DNA from: Candidatus Poribacteria bacterium
GTDB lineage: Bacteria > Poribacteria > WGA-4E > WGA-3G
Assembly: GCA_958295815.1 (NCBI GenBank)
Contig: OY282374.1
Coordinates: forward strand, 578,856-642,855
Reading direction: 5' to 3'
DNA length: 64,000 bases
Positions within the stretch are counted from its first letter, which is position 1. Every line of letters begins with the position of its first letter. Made by a program: the position numbers and the translations under genes. Of this stretch, positions 1 to 8,611 are shown piece by piece. The notes under the pieces were generated by a model that saw only the letters and a program-made list of their open reading frames with translations, was not told where the DNA came from and ran no database searches.

Positions 1-315
1 CTATATTGTTAAGCAAATTCTATGCCAACCTACTCAATAAAGGTACTATATTTACCTCAAATCACCACTCGGATTCTAAAGGATTTCGCTATGACATCTC
101 TGGAATACAGATAAACGTTAGGTGCATCAAACGACCCTGAGCGTTCTTCGCCATTAAAATAACTATCTTTGCTAAAGAAGTGGAACCCATTTATGATGCC
201 TCTTGCTATTGCAAGCACGCAAAAATTGTAGTATGAGGCACAAAATTTGCTGTGTTAAGCGATGCAAATAAGACCCAAAAATCTAATGTAAGGGAAAGAT
301 TTGCTTGTTTCTCTA
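1..315. other. Intergenic stretch without recognised gene
   Basis: No convincing reading frame is seen on either strand. The sequence is AT-rich, and nothing in it looks like an RNA gene. The first 30 bases weakly resemble the stretch near 25805-25835, which may be a decayed copy of a short repeat. The left neighbour lies outside the window. Confidence 0.4.
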
Positions 316-344
316 TTGTTAAATTCGTGTGCTTGTGGTACAAT
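316..344 (+). promoter_or_regulatory. Sigma70-type promoter for the enolase-superfamily gene
   Basis: TTGTTA at 316-321 and TACAAT at 339-344 are separated by exactly 17 bases. This places a start site about 30 bases before the ATG at 385. Two mismatches to consensus in total; predicted from sequence only. Confidence 0.4.
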
Positions 345-384
345 ACAACGGACTAAATTAAGTCACTTCTGATGGGAGGGATAC

Positions 385-1512
385 ATGAAGATTGATAAAA
401 TTGAGTCGTTTTTCATTGGGAACGGCTATGTGATTCGGATTCATACAGATACGGGTATAAGTGGCGTCGGACAGACTGCCTGCTGGGGTTACCCGGAAGC
501 CGTTGAGAGTATCGTGAAGACCTTTGAGAAATATCTCATCGGACAAAACCCATTGCGGATTGAGCATCACTGGCAATACCTCTACCGCATGGGTCCGTTT
601 CGTGGAACCGCGTTGAGCGGCGCGATTAGTGCAGTGGACATTGCGCTGTGGGACATCAAGGGCAAACATTTCGGCGTACCCATCTGGGAATTGTTAGGCG
701 GGAACTGTCGTGATAAAATCCGACTGCACCTCCTCGGTGGTGGAAGCACGCCGGAAACGATGTATGAAGCAGCAAAGGCGGCTGTTGAAGAAGGCTTTAC
801 AGCACTCAAATTTGACCCGGTGGTTGGTGGTTTTCAAGATATGACAGTTGATCGACTCGTTAAAACGGCTCGCGATATTGTTGCTGCTGCACGTGAAGGC
901 GGTGGACCCGATCTCGATCTGATCGTTGAGGTGCATCGGAAACTGACACCTATGAACAGTATTGTGTTAGAATCGGCATTGGCACCGTTTAATCTCTATT
1001 TCATTGAAGATCCGATCCAGATAGATACTATTTCAACACAGGGAGAATTAGCGAAAAGGATGACAACACCCCTGGCTGTCGGCGAACGCAATGTAAGCAT
1101 CTGGGAATTTCGTGAACTCCTTGAAGCAGGCGGACCGCAATATGTGCGTCCGGATCTCGGTTTAGCCGGTGGCATAACACACTGTAAGAAAATCGCGGCG
1201 ATTGCCGAGGCATATCACAGTGCCGTTGTCACGCATAACTTCCTCGGACCGCTCATTACTGCTGCATCGCTTCACTTAGATACGAGTATCCCGAACTTCA
1301 TCACACAGGAATACAGCAAGGGCGATGAATCACCAAACTACGCCGTGTACAAAGTCGCGTATCAACGTGAAGGCGGTTACATTCCGATTCCTGAGGCTCC
1401 GGGTTTGGGCATTGAACTTGACGACAGTTTAATCGAGAAGACGCCTTATCAACCGATGAATACCGGCACGACCCTCTTACGTGAAGACGGTTCTGTCGCT
1501 TATGCAGTGTAA
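385..1512 (+). CDS. Mandelate racemase / galactonate-dehydratase-like enolase superfamily enzyme
   Basis: A 375-residue cytoplasmic enzyme of the mandelate racemase subgroup. These enzymes abstract a proton alpha to a carboxylate, usually dehydrating or racemising a sugar acid. Visible candidates are K142 on strand two, metal ligands E182, E208 and E234, and catalytic H284 in a THNF motif. The spacing (26, 26, 50) matches mandelate racemase. H184 two residues after the first ligand recalls galactonate/mannonate dehydratases. The first ligand is Glu where Asp is common. The ATG at 385 follows a GGGAGGG ribosome site. A PhyH oxygenase follows on the same strand 66 bases later, suggesting a shared catabolic unit. 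The substrate cannot be told from sequence. Confidence 0.9.
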   Translation: MKIDKIESFFIGNGYVIRIHTDTGISGVGQTACWGYPEAVESIVKTFEKYLIGQNPLRIEHHWQYLYRMGPFRGTALSGAISAVDIALWDIKGKHFGVPIWELLGGNCRDKIRLHLLGGGSTPETMYEAAKAAVEEGFTALKFDPVVGGFQDMTVDRLVKTARDIVAAAREGGGPDLDLIVEVHRKLTPMNSIVLESALAPFNLYFIEDPIQIDTISTQGELAKRMTTPLAVGERNVSIWEFRELLEAGGPQYVRPDLGLAGGITHCKKIAAIAEAYHSAVVTHNFLGPLITAASLHLDTSIPNFITQEYSKGDESPNYAVYKVAYQREGGYIPIPEAPGLGIELDDSLIEKTPYQPMNTGTTLLREDGSVAYAV

Positions 1513-1578
1513 TGGTGGTAGGGACGGTTTGGAATGGAACGAAACCTTACTCGGCAAAACGAGGTGGAGGAAATCGAA

Positions 1579-2379
1579 ATGAACGCTGATGAAAAATATC
1601 TATTCGATCTGAACGGTTACCTTGTTATCAAGAACGTGCTAACGCCTGAAGAGGTAGCTCTCGCGAACGAAGCCATTGACAAACATGGTGATCAAGCACG
1701 CGTCCGTCCACGTGATCAGGCACTTGATGGTGGTTCTCCTGAGCTGAAAGGCGAACAGGGTAGAGGCGAACTCGGTGGTATGCTTAATTGGGAGGAACCC
1801 TGGTGCAATCCGTTCCGACAGATGCTTGCACATCCAACGCTTGTTCCGTATCTCAATGAGATACTCGGAAAAGGCTTCCGCATGGATCATCAAATGTTCC
1901 TGCTGTCAATGGATAAGGGTGCGGAAGGCTTTATCTTTCATGGATCGTCTGGTCCCGGTTTTGATCCGAATCAGTACTACATCTTCCGTGATGGGCGTAT
2001 GCACAATGGTTTGACCGTTGTCGCGTTCCAGTTGACGGACGTGCCACCCGGGGCAGGTGGATTAATCGTTATACCGGGAAGCCATAAGAGCAACTACCCG
2101 TGTCCACAAAAAATGCGGCTTTATCAGGAACATCAAGAACATATCAGGCAGCTCGTCTGCAACGCCGGTGATGTGATGATTTTCACGGAGGCTGTAACGC
2201 ACGGAACACTGCCGTGGACTGCGGAACATCCGCGCCGTTCCATCTTAACTCGTTATACCGCAGGCAACATGGCTTATGTTCCCGCCTATGAAATACCAGA
2301 ATGGGCAAATGAACGCCAGCGCGCTGTCATGGAACCGCCCTATCATTCTCGATTAAATCGTCCGGTGTTGGAGACGTAA
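1579..2379 (+). CDS. Phytanoyl-CoA dioxygenase (PhyH) family protein, altered iron triad
   Basis: A 266-residue member of the non-haem Fe(II)/2-oxoglutarate PhyH family. I prefer the ATG at 1579, because GGTGGAGG lies just before it; the frame is open upstream to 1534. The core has the family signatures: a DGRM/NGLTVV segment, QLTDVPPGAGG, PGSHKSN, and a distal histidine (H208) in AVTHG. The proximal iron motif, normally HxD or HxE, reads H121-G-S123, so the acidic ligand is missing. That is seen in the sequence. Known non-haem iron halogenases also lack this acid, but many PhyH paralogues of unknown function do too, so no reaction is assigned. It is probably co-transcribed with the preceding enolase-superfamily gene. 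Confidence 0.85.
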   Translation: MNADEKYLFDLNGYLVIKNVLTPEEVALANEAIDKHGDQARVRPRDQALDGGSPELKGEQGRGELGGMLNWEEPWCNPFRQMLAHPTLVPYLNEILGKGFRMDHQMFLLSMDKGAEGFIFHGSSGPGFDPNQYYIFRDGRMHNGLTVVAFQLTDVPPGAGGLIVIPGSHKSNYPCPQKMRLYQEHQEHIRQLVCNAGDVMIFTEAVTHGTLPWTAEHPRRSILTRYTAGNMAYVPAYEIPEWANERQRAVMEPPYHSRLNRPVLET

Positions 2380-2464
2380 GAGAGACGAAATTCTGATTAT
2401 GGTGAATTAGGGAAATATGTTGACATTTTAACAAGCAGTTAAAACTAAAACACGCCACTGCAGC

Positions 2465-2524
2465 TGGCGAGGTTTGTAACCTCGCCAATTCACAGTGTCA
2501 AAGTAATTCTGAAATTCACTATAA
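2465..2524. repeat. Two short dispersed repeats: GGCGAGG hairpin and AAGTAATTCT element
   Basis: A perfect 8-bp inverted repeat (TGGCGAGG with CCTCGCCA, 7-base loop) at 2465-2487 is followed at 2494-2524 by AGTGTCAAAGTAATTCT and AATTCACTATA. The first recurs as stem variants near 5438, 8253, 26218, 26253 and 62896. The second recurs near 26292, 34835, 41297 and 62923. There is no T tract, so this copy is unlikely to be an intrinsic terminator. Confidence 0.7.
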
Positions 2525-2550
2525 AATTCAGCGCGAAAGGAATATGCGAT

Positions 2551-3615
2551 ATGTCTACCTCAATGAGTGCGATTCTCGGTCTAATTTTTTTAGGCTTAGC
2601 GAATGCCTCTGTCTTTTTGATGTTTAAGTTATGGGGCTACCCATTCGACAAAGAGACGCATACAAGTGCTGCACCACGCTCCTTGATGCTACTCCATCGG
2701 CTCATCGGTTATGCGTATGCGATCCTCTATATCTTTATGATGTGGCACATGGTACCCCGCTTGTGGAATTACCAAGTCGAGTTGCCGCCACGTACCGTCG
2801 CACACTTAATGCTCGGCATTACCATCGGTGTGTTGATCCTCGTCAAGATTGCCATCCTTCGATTTTTCCGTCATTTTGAGGAATCAATGCCGTATATCGG
2901 CACATGTTTACTGATTTGCACTTATCTATTGATTGGGCTATCGGTGCCGTTTACATTTCGCGAGGCAGCATTACGAACGCAGACGAGAGCGTTCAGCGAT
3001 GAAGGTATCGCGCGGACTCGCAGACTACTTGAAAACGCTGGATTGCCGACGGAGGCACCACTTGACCAACTTGCATCGAAGCGAAAATTACGGGATGGTC
3101 AGTATGTCTTACAGCGCAAATGCGTCGTCTGTCACGATTTACGGACAATTCTCGCGAAGCCACGCACTCCGCCAGACTGGGTCCGTCTCGTCAATCGTAT
3201 GGCGATAAAACCTATGATTGGTGAACCTATTCACCAGGAAGAAGAGTGGAGCGTCTCAGCATATCTCATTGCGATTACGCCGGATATCCAGGTTTCAGTG
3301 CGACAGCAGCGGCAAGAACAGATGCGCGCCGATGAAGCAAGGATCGCCGCCGAGGTTGCAACTGTTGCTATGGAGACCGAGACTGTACCCGAGGCAGTTA
3401 TGGAGGCTTATGATGAAGTAGAAGCGAGGGAACTCTTTGAGGACAGATGCTCGCAATGCCATCCCTTCACCGATGTAGAAGACTATCCACCACGTTCTGA
3501 GGAAGAGACAACCGAACTCATAACGCGGATGATAGATATTGGGCTCTATCTTGAAGAAGAAGAGATTGAGGTAATTGCGCGCTATATTAACGAGAACTAT
3601 CTGGATAGTGAATAG
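2551..3615 (+). CDS. Membrane-anchored di-haem cytochrome c-like protein
   Basis: A 354-residue protein. The first 140 residues carry about four hydrophobic segments with conserved-looking histidines (for example LLHRLIGY and MMWHM), as in small membrane cytochrome b or DUF420-like modules. The soluble part has two CxxCH haem c attachment sites, C191-VVC-H195 and C300-SQC-H304, separated by a charged Glu/Ala-rich linker. It should act as an electron-transfer protein with its haem domains outside the cytoplasmic membrane. GAAAGGAATATGCG precedes the ATG. The Rieske/glutamate-synthase fusion lies downstream on the same strand, but a link is only inferred. I do not recognise a named family for the whole protein. 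Confidence 0.75.
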   Translation: MSTSMSAILGLIFLGLANASVFLMFKLWGYPFDKETHTSAAPRSLMLLHRLIGYAYAILYIFMMWHMVPRLWNYQVELPPRTVAHLMLGITIGVLILVKIAILRFFRHFEESMPYIGTCLLICTYLLIGLSVPFTFREAALRTQTRAFSDEGIARTRRLLENAGLPTEAPLDQLASKRKLRDGQYVLQRKCVVCHDLRTILAKPRTPPDWVRLVNRMAIKPMIGEPIHQEEEWSVSAYLIAITPDIQVSVRQQRQEQMRADEARIAAEVATVAMETETVPEAVMEAYDEVEARELFEDRCSQCHPFTDVEDYPPRSEEETTELITRMIDIGLYLEEEEIEVIARYINENYLDSE

Positions 3616-3730
3616 GAGGATGGACTAATTAAGAACTTCCGCTGCTTTCCCTGACAAAGTTACTGATAGGCTGGCTTTTTTATACATAATACAATTCATT
3701 GGCGGGGAGAGTCTGGAATTAGTCTGAAAG

Positions 3731-5344
3731 ATGATGAAAACAATAATCGCTGATTTCAGCGAACTCAATGACCGCGAACCGGCTTATGCCCTTGTTGCAA
3801 ATGTTGACCTCGTCGTTATCCGATATGACGACGAGGTTTCTGTGTTTTATGGCAGATGTCATCACCGTGGCGCGTTGCTCGCAGACGGTTACATTGATGG
3901 TGAAAACTTGATTTGTGGTGTTCACTACTGGGATTACCGCTACGATACCGGTATCAGCGAATACCATAACTCGGAACGTCTCGCCAAGTTTAATGCTTGG
4001 ATAGAAAACGGTGCCGTCTACGTTGACGAAGACGAAATTCGGGAGTGGGAACACCAAAACCCGCAACCTTATCACCGTGAGGAATATCAAGGGACGTATC
4101 AGGACATCCACGGCACGTCGGAAGAGCCTTACGTCGCCCAAATTCGCGAATTGGCAAGCCACGGCCTGAGTAACGTTGGACACCACGGTCAAACTGCGGC
4201 GATGGGGGTGCTACGGGAGGATTTACCGAATTGGGACGACCTTCAGTTTGTCGTGGCGCAGCTTCACAAAACACCCCACCTTGATGAAGTGCCCGTCGGA
4301 ACGGAGTTGGTTATCGGTCCGCGGGCAAAGAAACCTCTGAAATTGGAGATTCCGATTTTCGTCTCCGATATGAGTTTCGGTGCCCTGTCAGCGGAGGCGA
4401 AAACCGCATTGGCGAAGGGTGCGGAGATGGCTGGGACAGGTATCTGCTCTGGTGAAGGTGGGATGTTATTGGCAGAGGCTGAAGCAAACAGTCGCTATTT
4501 TTATGAACTCGCTTCAGCGCGGTTCGGGTTCTCCTATGATAAACTGGGACACGCACAGGCATTCCATTTCAAGGGTGGACAAGGTGCTAAAACGGGAACA
4601 GGCGGACACCTACCCGGCAACAAGGTAACCGAGGAGATAGCGGCGGTACGTGGGCTACAACCCGGAGAGCCCGCGATTTCACCTGCGCGGTTTCCCGATT
4701 GGGAAGTACTCGGCGATTTCGCAAAATTTGCGGAATTAGTGCGGAAGGAGACCGGTGGTATTCCAATCGGTTTTAAGCTCTCCGCACAACATATTGAGAA
4801 AGACATCGAGGCAGCACTTCACGTCGGCGTGGATTATATTATTCTTGACGGTAGAGGTGGTGGAACCGGGGCTGCACCGCTTCTGTTTCGAGACAACATC
4901 TCGGTGCCAACGATGCCCGCTTTAGCACGTGCTCGGAAATACCTTGATGAGACAGGAAACAGCGATGTCACGCTCATTATCACCGGTGGTTTGAGAACTG
5001 CCGCAGATTTCGCGAAGGCGATGGCACTCGGTGCGGATGGTGTCGCGATTGCGAATTCAGCGATGCAGGCGATCGGTTGTATTGGGATGCGGGCATGTCA
5101 TACAAACAATTGTCCGGTCGGAATTGCGACCCAGAAGGAGCATCTGCGTTCCCGTCTACAGGTACAGGTTGCCGCACAACGCCTGAGTCGGTTTCTGGGT
5201 GCTTCTGTCTCGCTCATGCAGGTATTGGCACGGGCATGTGGACACACCCATCTGAATCAGTTCAATTCTGGTGACTTGACAACATGTGTACGGGACATTG
5301 CGTATTTAACCGGCGTTCAATATGGAGGGGTTGTGCCGTTATAA
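3731..5344 (+). CDS. Rieske ferredoxin domain fused to FMN-binding glutamate synthase domain
   Basis: 537 residues. Residues 1-100 form a Rieske [2Fe-2S] domain with C43-x-H45 and C62-x2-H65 ligands. Residues about 150-537 form a GltS-type FMN barrel, with GGQGAKTGTGGHLPG and TGGLRTAADFAKAMALGADG signatures and a [3Fe-4S] motif C450-x5-C456-x4-C461. The glutaminase domain and large-subunit N-terminus of true glutamate synthase are absent. It is therefore probably a stand-alone amidotransferase-like or oxidoreductase flavoprotein with its own electron-entry domain. Two adjacent ATGs (3731, 3734) are possible starts, and no strong ribosome site is seen. The real reaction is unknown. The di-haem protein upstream could be a redox partner, by inference only. 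Confidence 0.85.
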   Translation: MMKTIIADFSELNDREPAYALVANVDLVVIRYDDEVSVFYGRCHHRGALLADGYIDGENLICGVHYWDYRYDTGISEYHNSERLAKFNAWIENGAVYVDEDEIREWEHQNPQPYHREEYQGTYQDIHGTSEEPYVAQIRELASHGLSNVGHHGQTAAMGVLREDLPNWDDLQFVVAQLHKTPHLDEVPVGTELVIGPRAKKPLKLEIPIFVSDMSFGALSAEAKTALAKGAEMAGTGICSGEGGMLLAEAEANSRYFYELASARFGFSYDKLGHAQAFHFKGGQGAKTGTGGHLPGNKVTEEIAAVRGLQPGEPAISPARFPDWEVLGDFAKFAELVRKETGGIPIGFKLSAQHIEKDIEAALHVGVDYIILDGRGGGTGAAPLLFRDNISVPTMPALARARKYLDETGNSDVTLIITGGLRTAADFAKAMALGADGVAIANSAMQAIGCIGMRACHTNNCPVGIATQKEHLRSRLQVQVAAQRLSRFLGASVSLMQVLARACGHTHLNQFNSGDLTTCVRDIAYLTGVQYGGVVPL

Positions 5345-5437
5345 ATTTGGACATCCCCTGCCCTACTGGCGAGGTGTTTTTGATAGGGTGTTTCCCTCTT
5401 AACCCCGCTATCTATATTGTTTCGATAAAAGGCTGTT

Positions 5438-5461
5438 AGGTGAGGTCTCCGTGCCTCACCT
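5438..5461. repeat. AGGTGAGG hairpin between convergent genes
   Basis: An 8-bp perfect stem, AGGTGAGG (5438-5445) with CCTCACCT (5454-5461), around TCTCCGTG. It lies between two convergent genes and may end transcription from either side. The loop and stem are close to the copies at 26253 and 62896, so it is also a member of a dispersed repeat family. Confidence 0.6.
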
Positions 5462-5465
5462 ATCT

Positions 5466-6293
5466 TTATAACCGAATCTTCTTGAATTCCTCGATCTGTG
5501 CTGTAATCGCGCGTTCAGTAGGAAGACGTTCCGCACTCGATGCGCCGTAGAAACCAACAACACCGTCAGTATTTTCCAGAACGTACGTAGCGTCTTCGGG
5601 TTCAGCGATAGGACCGCCATGACAGATAACAAGAATTTCTGGATTGACCCCTTTCGCTGCATCGTGGATGGCTTGCACCCGTTCGGCAGCGTCCTGAAGT
5701 GTGAGAGAAGTTTGCGCACCGATAGAGCCTTTCGTCGTCAATCCCATGTGTGCGACGAGGATATCCGCACCCGCATCCGCCATCTGTTCCGCTTCGGTTT
5801 CGTTGAAGGCGTAGGGTGTGGTAAGCATGCCCATCTGGTGTGCTGTCCGAATCATCTCCACCTCAGGTCCGTACCCCATATCGGTCTCCTCAAGCAATTG
5901 ACGGAATGTGCCGTCAATCAGACCCACCGTCGGGAAGTTCTGAACCCCGGAAAACCCGACCGCATCTATCTGTTTTAAGAAGACATCCATCAAGCGAAAC
6001 GGGTCGGTCCCACAGACCCCTGCAAGGACGGGTGTATCTGGGACGACCGGTAACACTTCGCTCGCCATATCAACAACAATCTGGTTCGCGTCGCCATAGG
6101 GCATCATCCCAGCGAGTGAACCTCTACCCGCCATTCTGAATCTACCTGAATTGTAGATGATAATCAAGTCAATCCCACCAGCTGCCTCGCATTTGGCGGA
6201 GATACCTGTGCCGGCACCAGCCCCGATAATAGGTTTGCCAGCGTCAATATTATTGCGCAATTGATCTATAATTTCTTCACGTTTGAATTGCAT
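5466..6293 (-). CDS. Phosphoenolpyruvate hydrolase-like TIM-barrel protein
   Basis: A 275-residue protein that matches the PEP-hydrolase-like / UPF0261 C-terminal TIM-barrel family. The N-terminus has the [17 protein letters not shown] loop, then [14 protein letters not shown] and GDANQIV; later come [13 protein letters not shown] and [11 protein letters not shown]. The family resembles isocitrate-lyase/PEP-mutase barrels and is often found beside ATP-grasp or Tm-1-like genes. None is present here. The biochemical reaction is not firmly established for these proteins. The ATG at 6293 is the first in frame and lies below a plausible promoter. It is convergent with the Rieske fusion gene and divergent from the secreted dockerin protein. 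Confidence 0.8.
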   Translation of the reverse strand: MQFKREEIIDQLRNNIDAGKPIIGAGAGTGISAKCEAAGGIDLIIIYNSGRFRMAGRGSLAGMMPYGDANQIVVDMASEVLPVVPDTPVLAGVCGTDPFRLMDVFLKQIDAVGFSGVQNFPTVGLIDGTFRQLLEETDMGYGPEVEMIRTAHQMGMLTTPYAFNETEAEQMADAGADILVAHMGLTTKGSIGAQTSLTLQDAAERVQAIHDAAKGVNPEILVICHGGPIAEPEDATYVLENTDGVVGFYGASSAERLPTERAITAQIEEFKKIRL

Positions 6294-6340
6294 TAGTAGT
6301 CATTCCTTGTGTATAGTGGTTGGATGTAATATACTATACG

Positions 6341-6369
6341 ATTATAGCAAAATATTAGGTTTTGTGTAA
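6341..6369 (-). promoter_or_regulatory. Sigma70-type promoter for the PEP-hydrolase-like gene
   Basis: Read on the minus strand, TTACAC (6369-6364) and TATAAT (6346-6341) are separated by 17 bases, about 48 bases before the ATG at 6293. The -10 is perfect and the -35 moderate. Confidence 0.45.
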
Positions 6370-6423
6370 TATTTTAAACTTTCTTCGTTTTTCGTAAGGA
6401 AATGCCTTTAGGAAGAAACACTC

Positions 6424-8145
6424 ATGACTTCGCAGCGTTTTTGGCACAGTTTGCAAATCACATTGACAGATATGCTATCTAACTACCAACGGCATTGTTA
6501 TAAAGAATCCCAGAAAAGGTTGTGCTTTGCCTTAGCAGAATATAAGTTATCCGCAAGATGTGTTTTGGTAGGCATTTTTGTTCTATTTACACATATTTTT
6601 TGCTTTCATACGGAAGCTTATATAGAAGGTCCATGGCTGTGGATGATCACGAAGGGCGCGAATATTAATACGGACTATCTCGCGATAACCAGCCGAGGAG
6701 CGATCACCGAACGCTATGTTACTGAACACGGCATAAATGAACACGATACTTTGGGACAATTGCGATGGACACGCGGACGCATCCGCCCTACGGTCGATTG
6801 CTTATTCTGGATTTTGGGATGCTATTCTAACAATGTTAACCAAGTCATCAATGAAGTAGGATTAAGTGCTGACCGGAATTTGGATTATCATACGGCGTAC
6901 GCCTTAATTAATGTTATCTCGTCACGTAACCAGAGAAATGTTCGGATGGGTGTCGGAAGTGATGATGCCGTCAAGGTCTGGCTCAATGGTGAAGTTGTAC
7001 ATATAAACAATGTTGACAGAGGCACAGCAGGAATTCAGGACCTGTTTCGTGTAAATCTAAATGCCGGTGATAATCTCCTCTTGGTCAAAGTCACTGACAA
7101 TCAGCGGGATTGGGGGATGTTCTTTGAAATTTATCTGGGTGCCGAGAATTTCACTACAAATCTTCCTACGAATGATGGAGTACCACTGACTGGCTATCCG
7201 ACGGTTACACTCGCAACACAAATGTTTGATAGGTACAGGCAAGCGTTTCAACAACCGAAAATTCAAAGGGTGCTGCCAAATATCTTAGACTGGCTTGAGA
7301 TACCTGAAAATCGTGCACTCTTGACCCCCGAACGTATTGAAATTATAGTTGATCATCCAGAACTCCTCGGGACGTTCGGCGCAGACGCCGAGTTTGTAAA
7401 TCATGTTAAAGACACACCAGAAATCGGACATTTCTTCAGGGATCCAGACTTCCAAACTTTGATTCAAGATGAAGCGGTACTCTCGGAGTTCACGATGCTC
7501 ATTCGGGAAGATGCCTCGGCACAAGCTCGGAAGCGAGAGGATGTTAACCGTGATGGTGTTGTGAACATCCAAGACCTCACGCTCGTTTCGACGCATTTTG
7601 GAAAAATTGGACGCAGTATTGCCGATGTCAACGGTGATGGTGTTGTGAATATTGTCGATCTGACGTTGGTTGCTGCGGCGATAGGTGATTCCGCAGGGGC
7701 ACCCTCGGTATGGAGTCGCGATTTGGAAATCGGTCCTACAAGAAATCAAGTTGAACAGTGGTTGCATCAAGCGTGGCAGGTGAATTTTACTGATCCTGCT
7801 TTTCAGCGTGGACTGCTCGTGTTGCAACAACTTCTCGCGATGTTGACCCCGAAAGAAACTGTTCTGTTGCCGAACTACCCAAATCCATTCAATCCAGAGA
7901 CATGGATTCCGTATCAGCTCTCCAAACCTACTGATGTCACATTGAGAATCTATTCTGTGAACGGTGCTTTGGTTAGGACCTTGGTGTTAGGACATCAACC
8001 TGCCGGTGTATATGAAAGTAAAAGTCGTGCGGCGTATTGGGATGGTAAAAACGAACGGGTTGAACCTGTGGCAAGCGGCATCTACTTCTATACACTCAAG
8101 ACGGGAGAATTCACGTCAACGCGGAAGATGTTAATACGAAAATAA
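6424..8145 (+). CDS. Secreted dockerin-like protein with NYPNPFNPETW C-terminal sorting-type domain
   Basis: 573 residues. The N-terminus is long and ends in a hydrophobic segment near residues 45-65, a possible signal peptide or anchor. Residues about 75-240 form a beta-rich module of unknown type, including a VKVWLNGEVVH segment typical of carbohydrate-binding-like folds. Two calcium-loop repeats (DVNRDGVVNIQDL and DVNGDGVVNIVDL, about 373-422) resemble type I dockerins. The last 90 residues start at NYPNPFNPETWIPYQL and end ASGIYFYTLKTGEFTSTRKML, a FlgD-Ig / type A sorting-like domain shared with three other proteins here. It is expected to be extracellular or surface-bound. AGGAAG stands before the ATG. 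Function unknown. Confidence 0.8.
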   Translation: MTSQRFWHSLQITLTDMLSNYQRHCYKESQKRLCFALAEYKLSARCVLVGIFVLFTHIFCFHTEAYIEGPWLWMITKGANINTDYLAITSRGAITERYVTEHGINEHDTLGQLRWTRGRIRPTVDCLFWILGCYSNNVNQVINEVGLSADRNLDYHTAYALINVISSRNQRNVRMGVGSDDAVKVWLNGEVVHINNVDRGTAGIQDLFRVNLNAGDNLLLVKVTDNQRDWGMFFEIYLGAENFTTNLPTNDGVPLTGYPTVTLATQMFDRYRQAFQQPKIQRVLPNILDWLEIPENRALLTPERIEIIVDHPELLGTFGADAEFVNHVKDTPEIGHFFRDPDFQTLIQDEAVLSEFTMLIREDASAQARKREDVNRDGVVNIQDLTLVSTHFGKIGRSIADVNGDGVVNIVDLTLVAAAIGDSAGAPSVWSRDLEIGPTRNQVEQWLHQAWQVNFTDPAFQRGLLVLQQLLAMLTPKETVLLPNYPNPFNPETWIPYQLSKPTDVTLRIYSVNGALVRTLVLGHQPAGVYESKSRAAYWDGKNERVEPVASGIYFYTLKTGEFTSTRKMLIRK

Positions 8146-8252
8146 AAGGAAATTTTTTCATAAGAAACACGTTACGCGATCGGATGTAGGAATCTATCCA
8201 ACGATGGAAGCGCAACCTGAACGCAAATAAAGTTTATCCCTGAGTTATCCGT

Positions 8253-8287
8253 AAGGCGAGGTTTTCTGACCTCGCCTTATTTTTATT
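8253..8287 (+). terminator. Intrinsic terminator after the secreted dockerin protein
   Basis: A 9-bp perfect stem, AAGGCGAGG (8253-8261) with CCTCGCCTT (8270-8278), followed by ATTTTTATTTA. The stem belongs to the same family as the hairpins at 2465 and 5438, here with a T-rich tail. Confidence 0.75.
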
Positions 8288-8502
8288 TACCAGAAGAAAA
8301 TTATTTGCTTGAGTAGATTGGAGGCTTGCCTAATGGACATTTAGCTTTCGTGATTTCCTCGATTTTCGGAGGGAATTGCGGGGTAGAATCGGAATCTGAG
8401 ATCCTTCTACAGTTGTAAATCATTGCTGACCCAATATTTTTTTACGTAATGTAACGTTTTGAGAAAAAAATGTGTCTTTAATTGTGTCTTAATATTATGA
8501 TA

Positions 8503-8514
8503 ACACAATTGTGT
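8503..8514. promoter_or_regulatory. Palindrome upstream of the sigma factor gene
   Basis: A perfect 12-bp palindrome, ACACAATTGTGT, lies about 100 bases before the sigma-factor ATG. Two copies of TGTGTCTT lie just upstream (near 8471 and 8483). It could be an operator, or the site of autoregulation by the sigma factor, but there is no direct support. The remaining sequence from 8288 to 8611 shows no gene. Confidence 0.3.
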
Positions 8515-8611
8515 GGATTGTATTGTATCGCACCAAGTCCGAGACTCAGTGCTTAATTGATGTTTCAGTGGATGTCAATGCAGCCGAATCTGTTCATGAG
8601 GAGGGAGCTCC

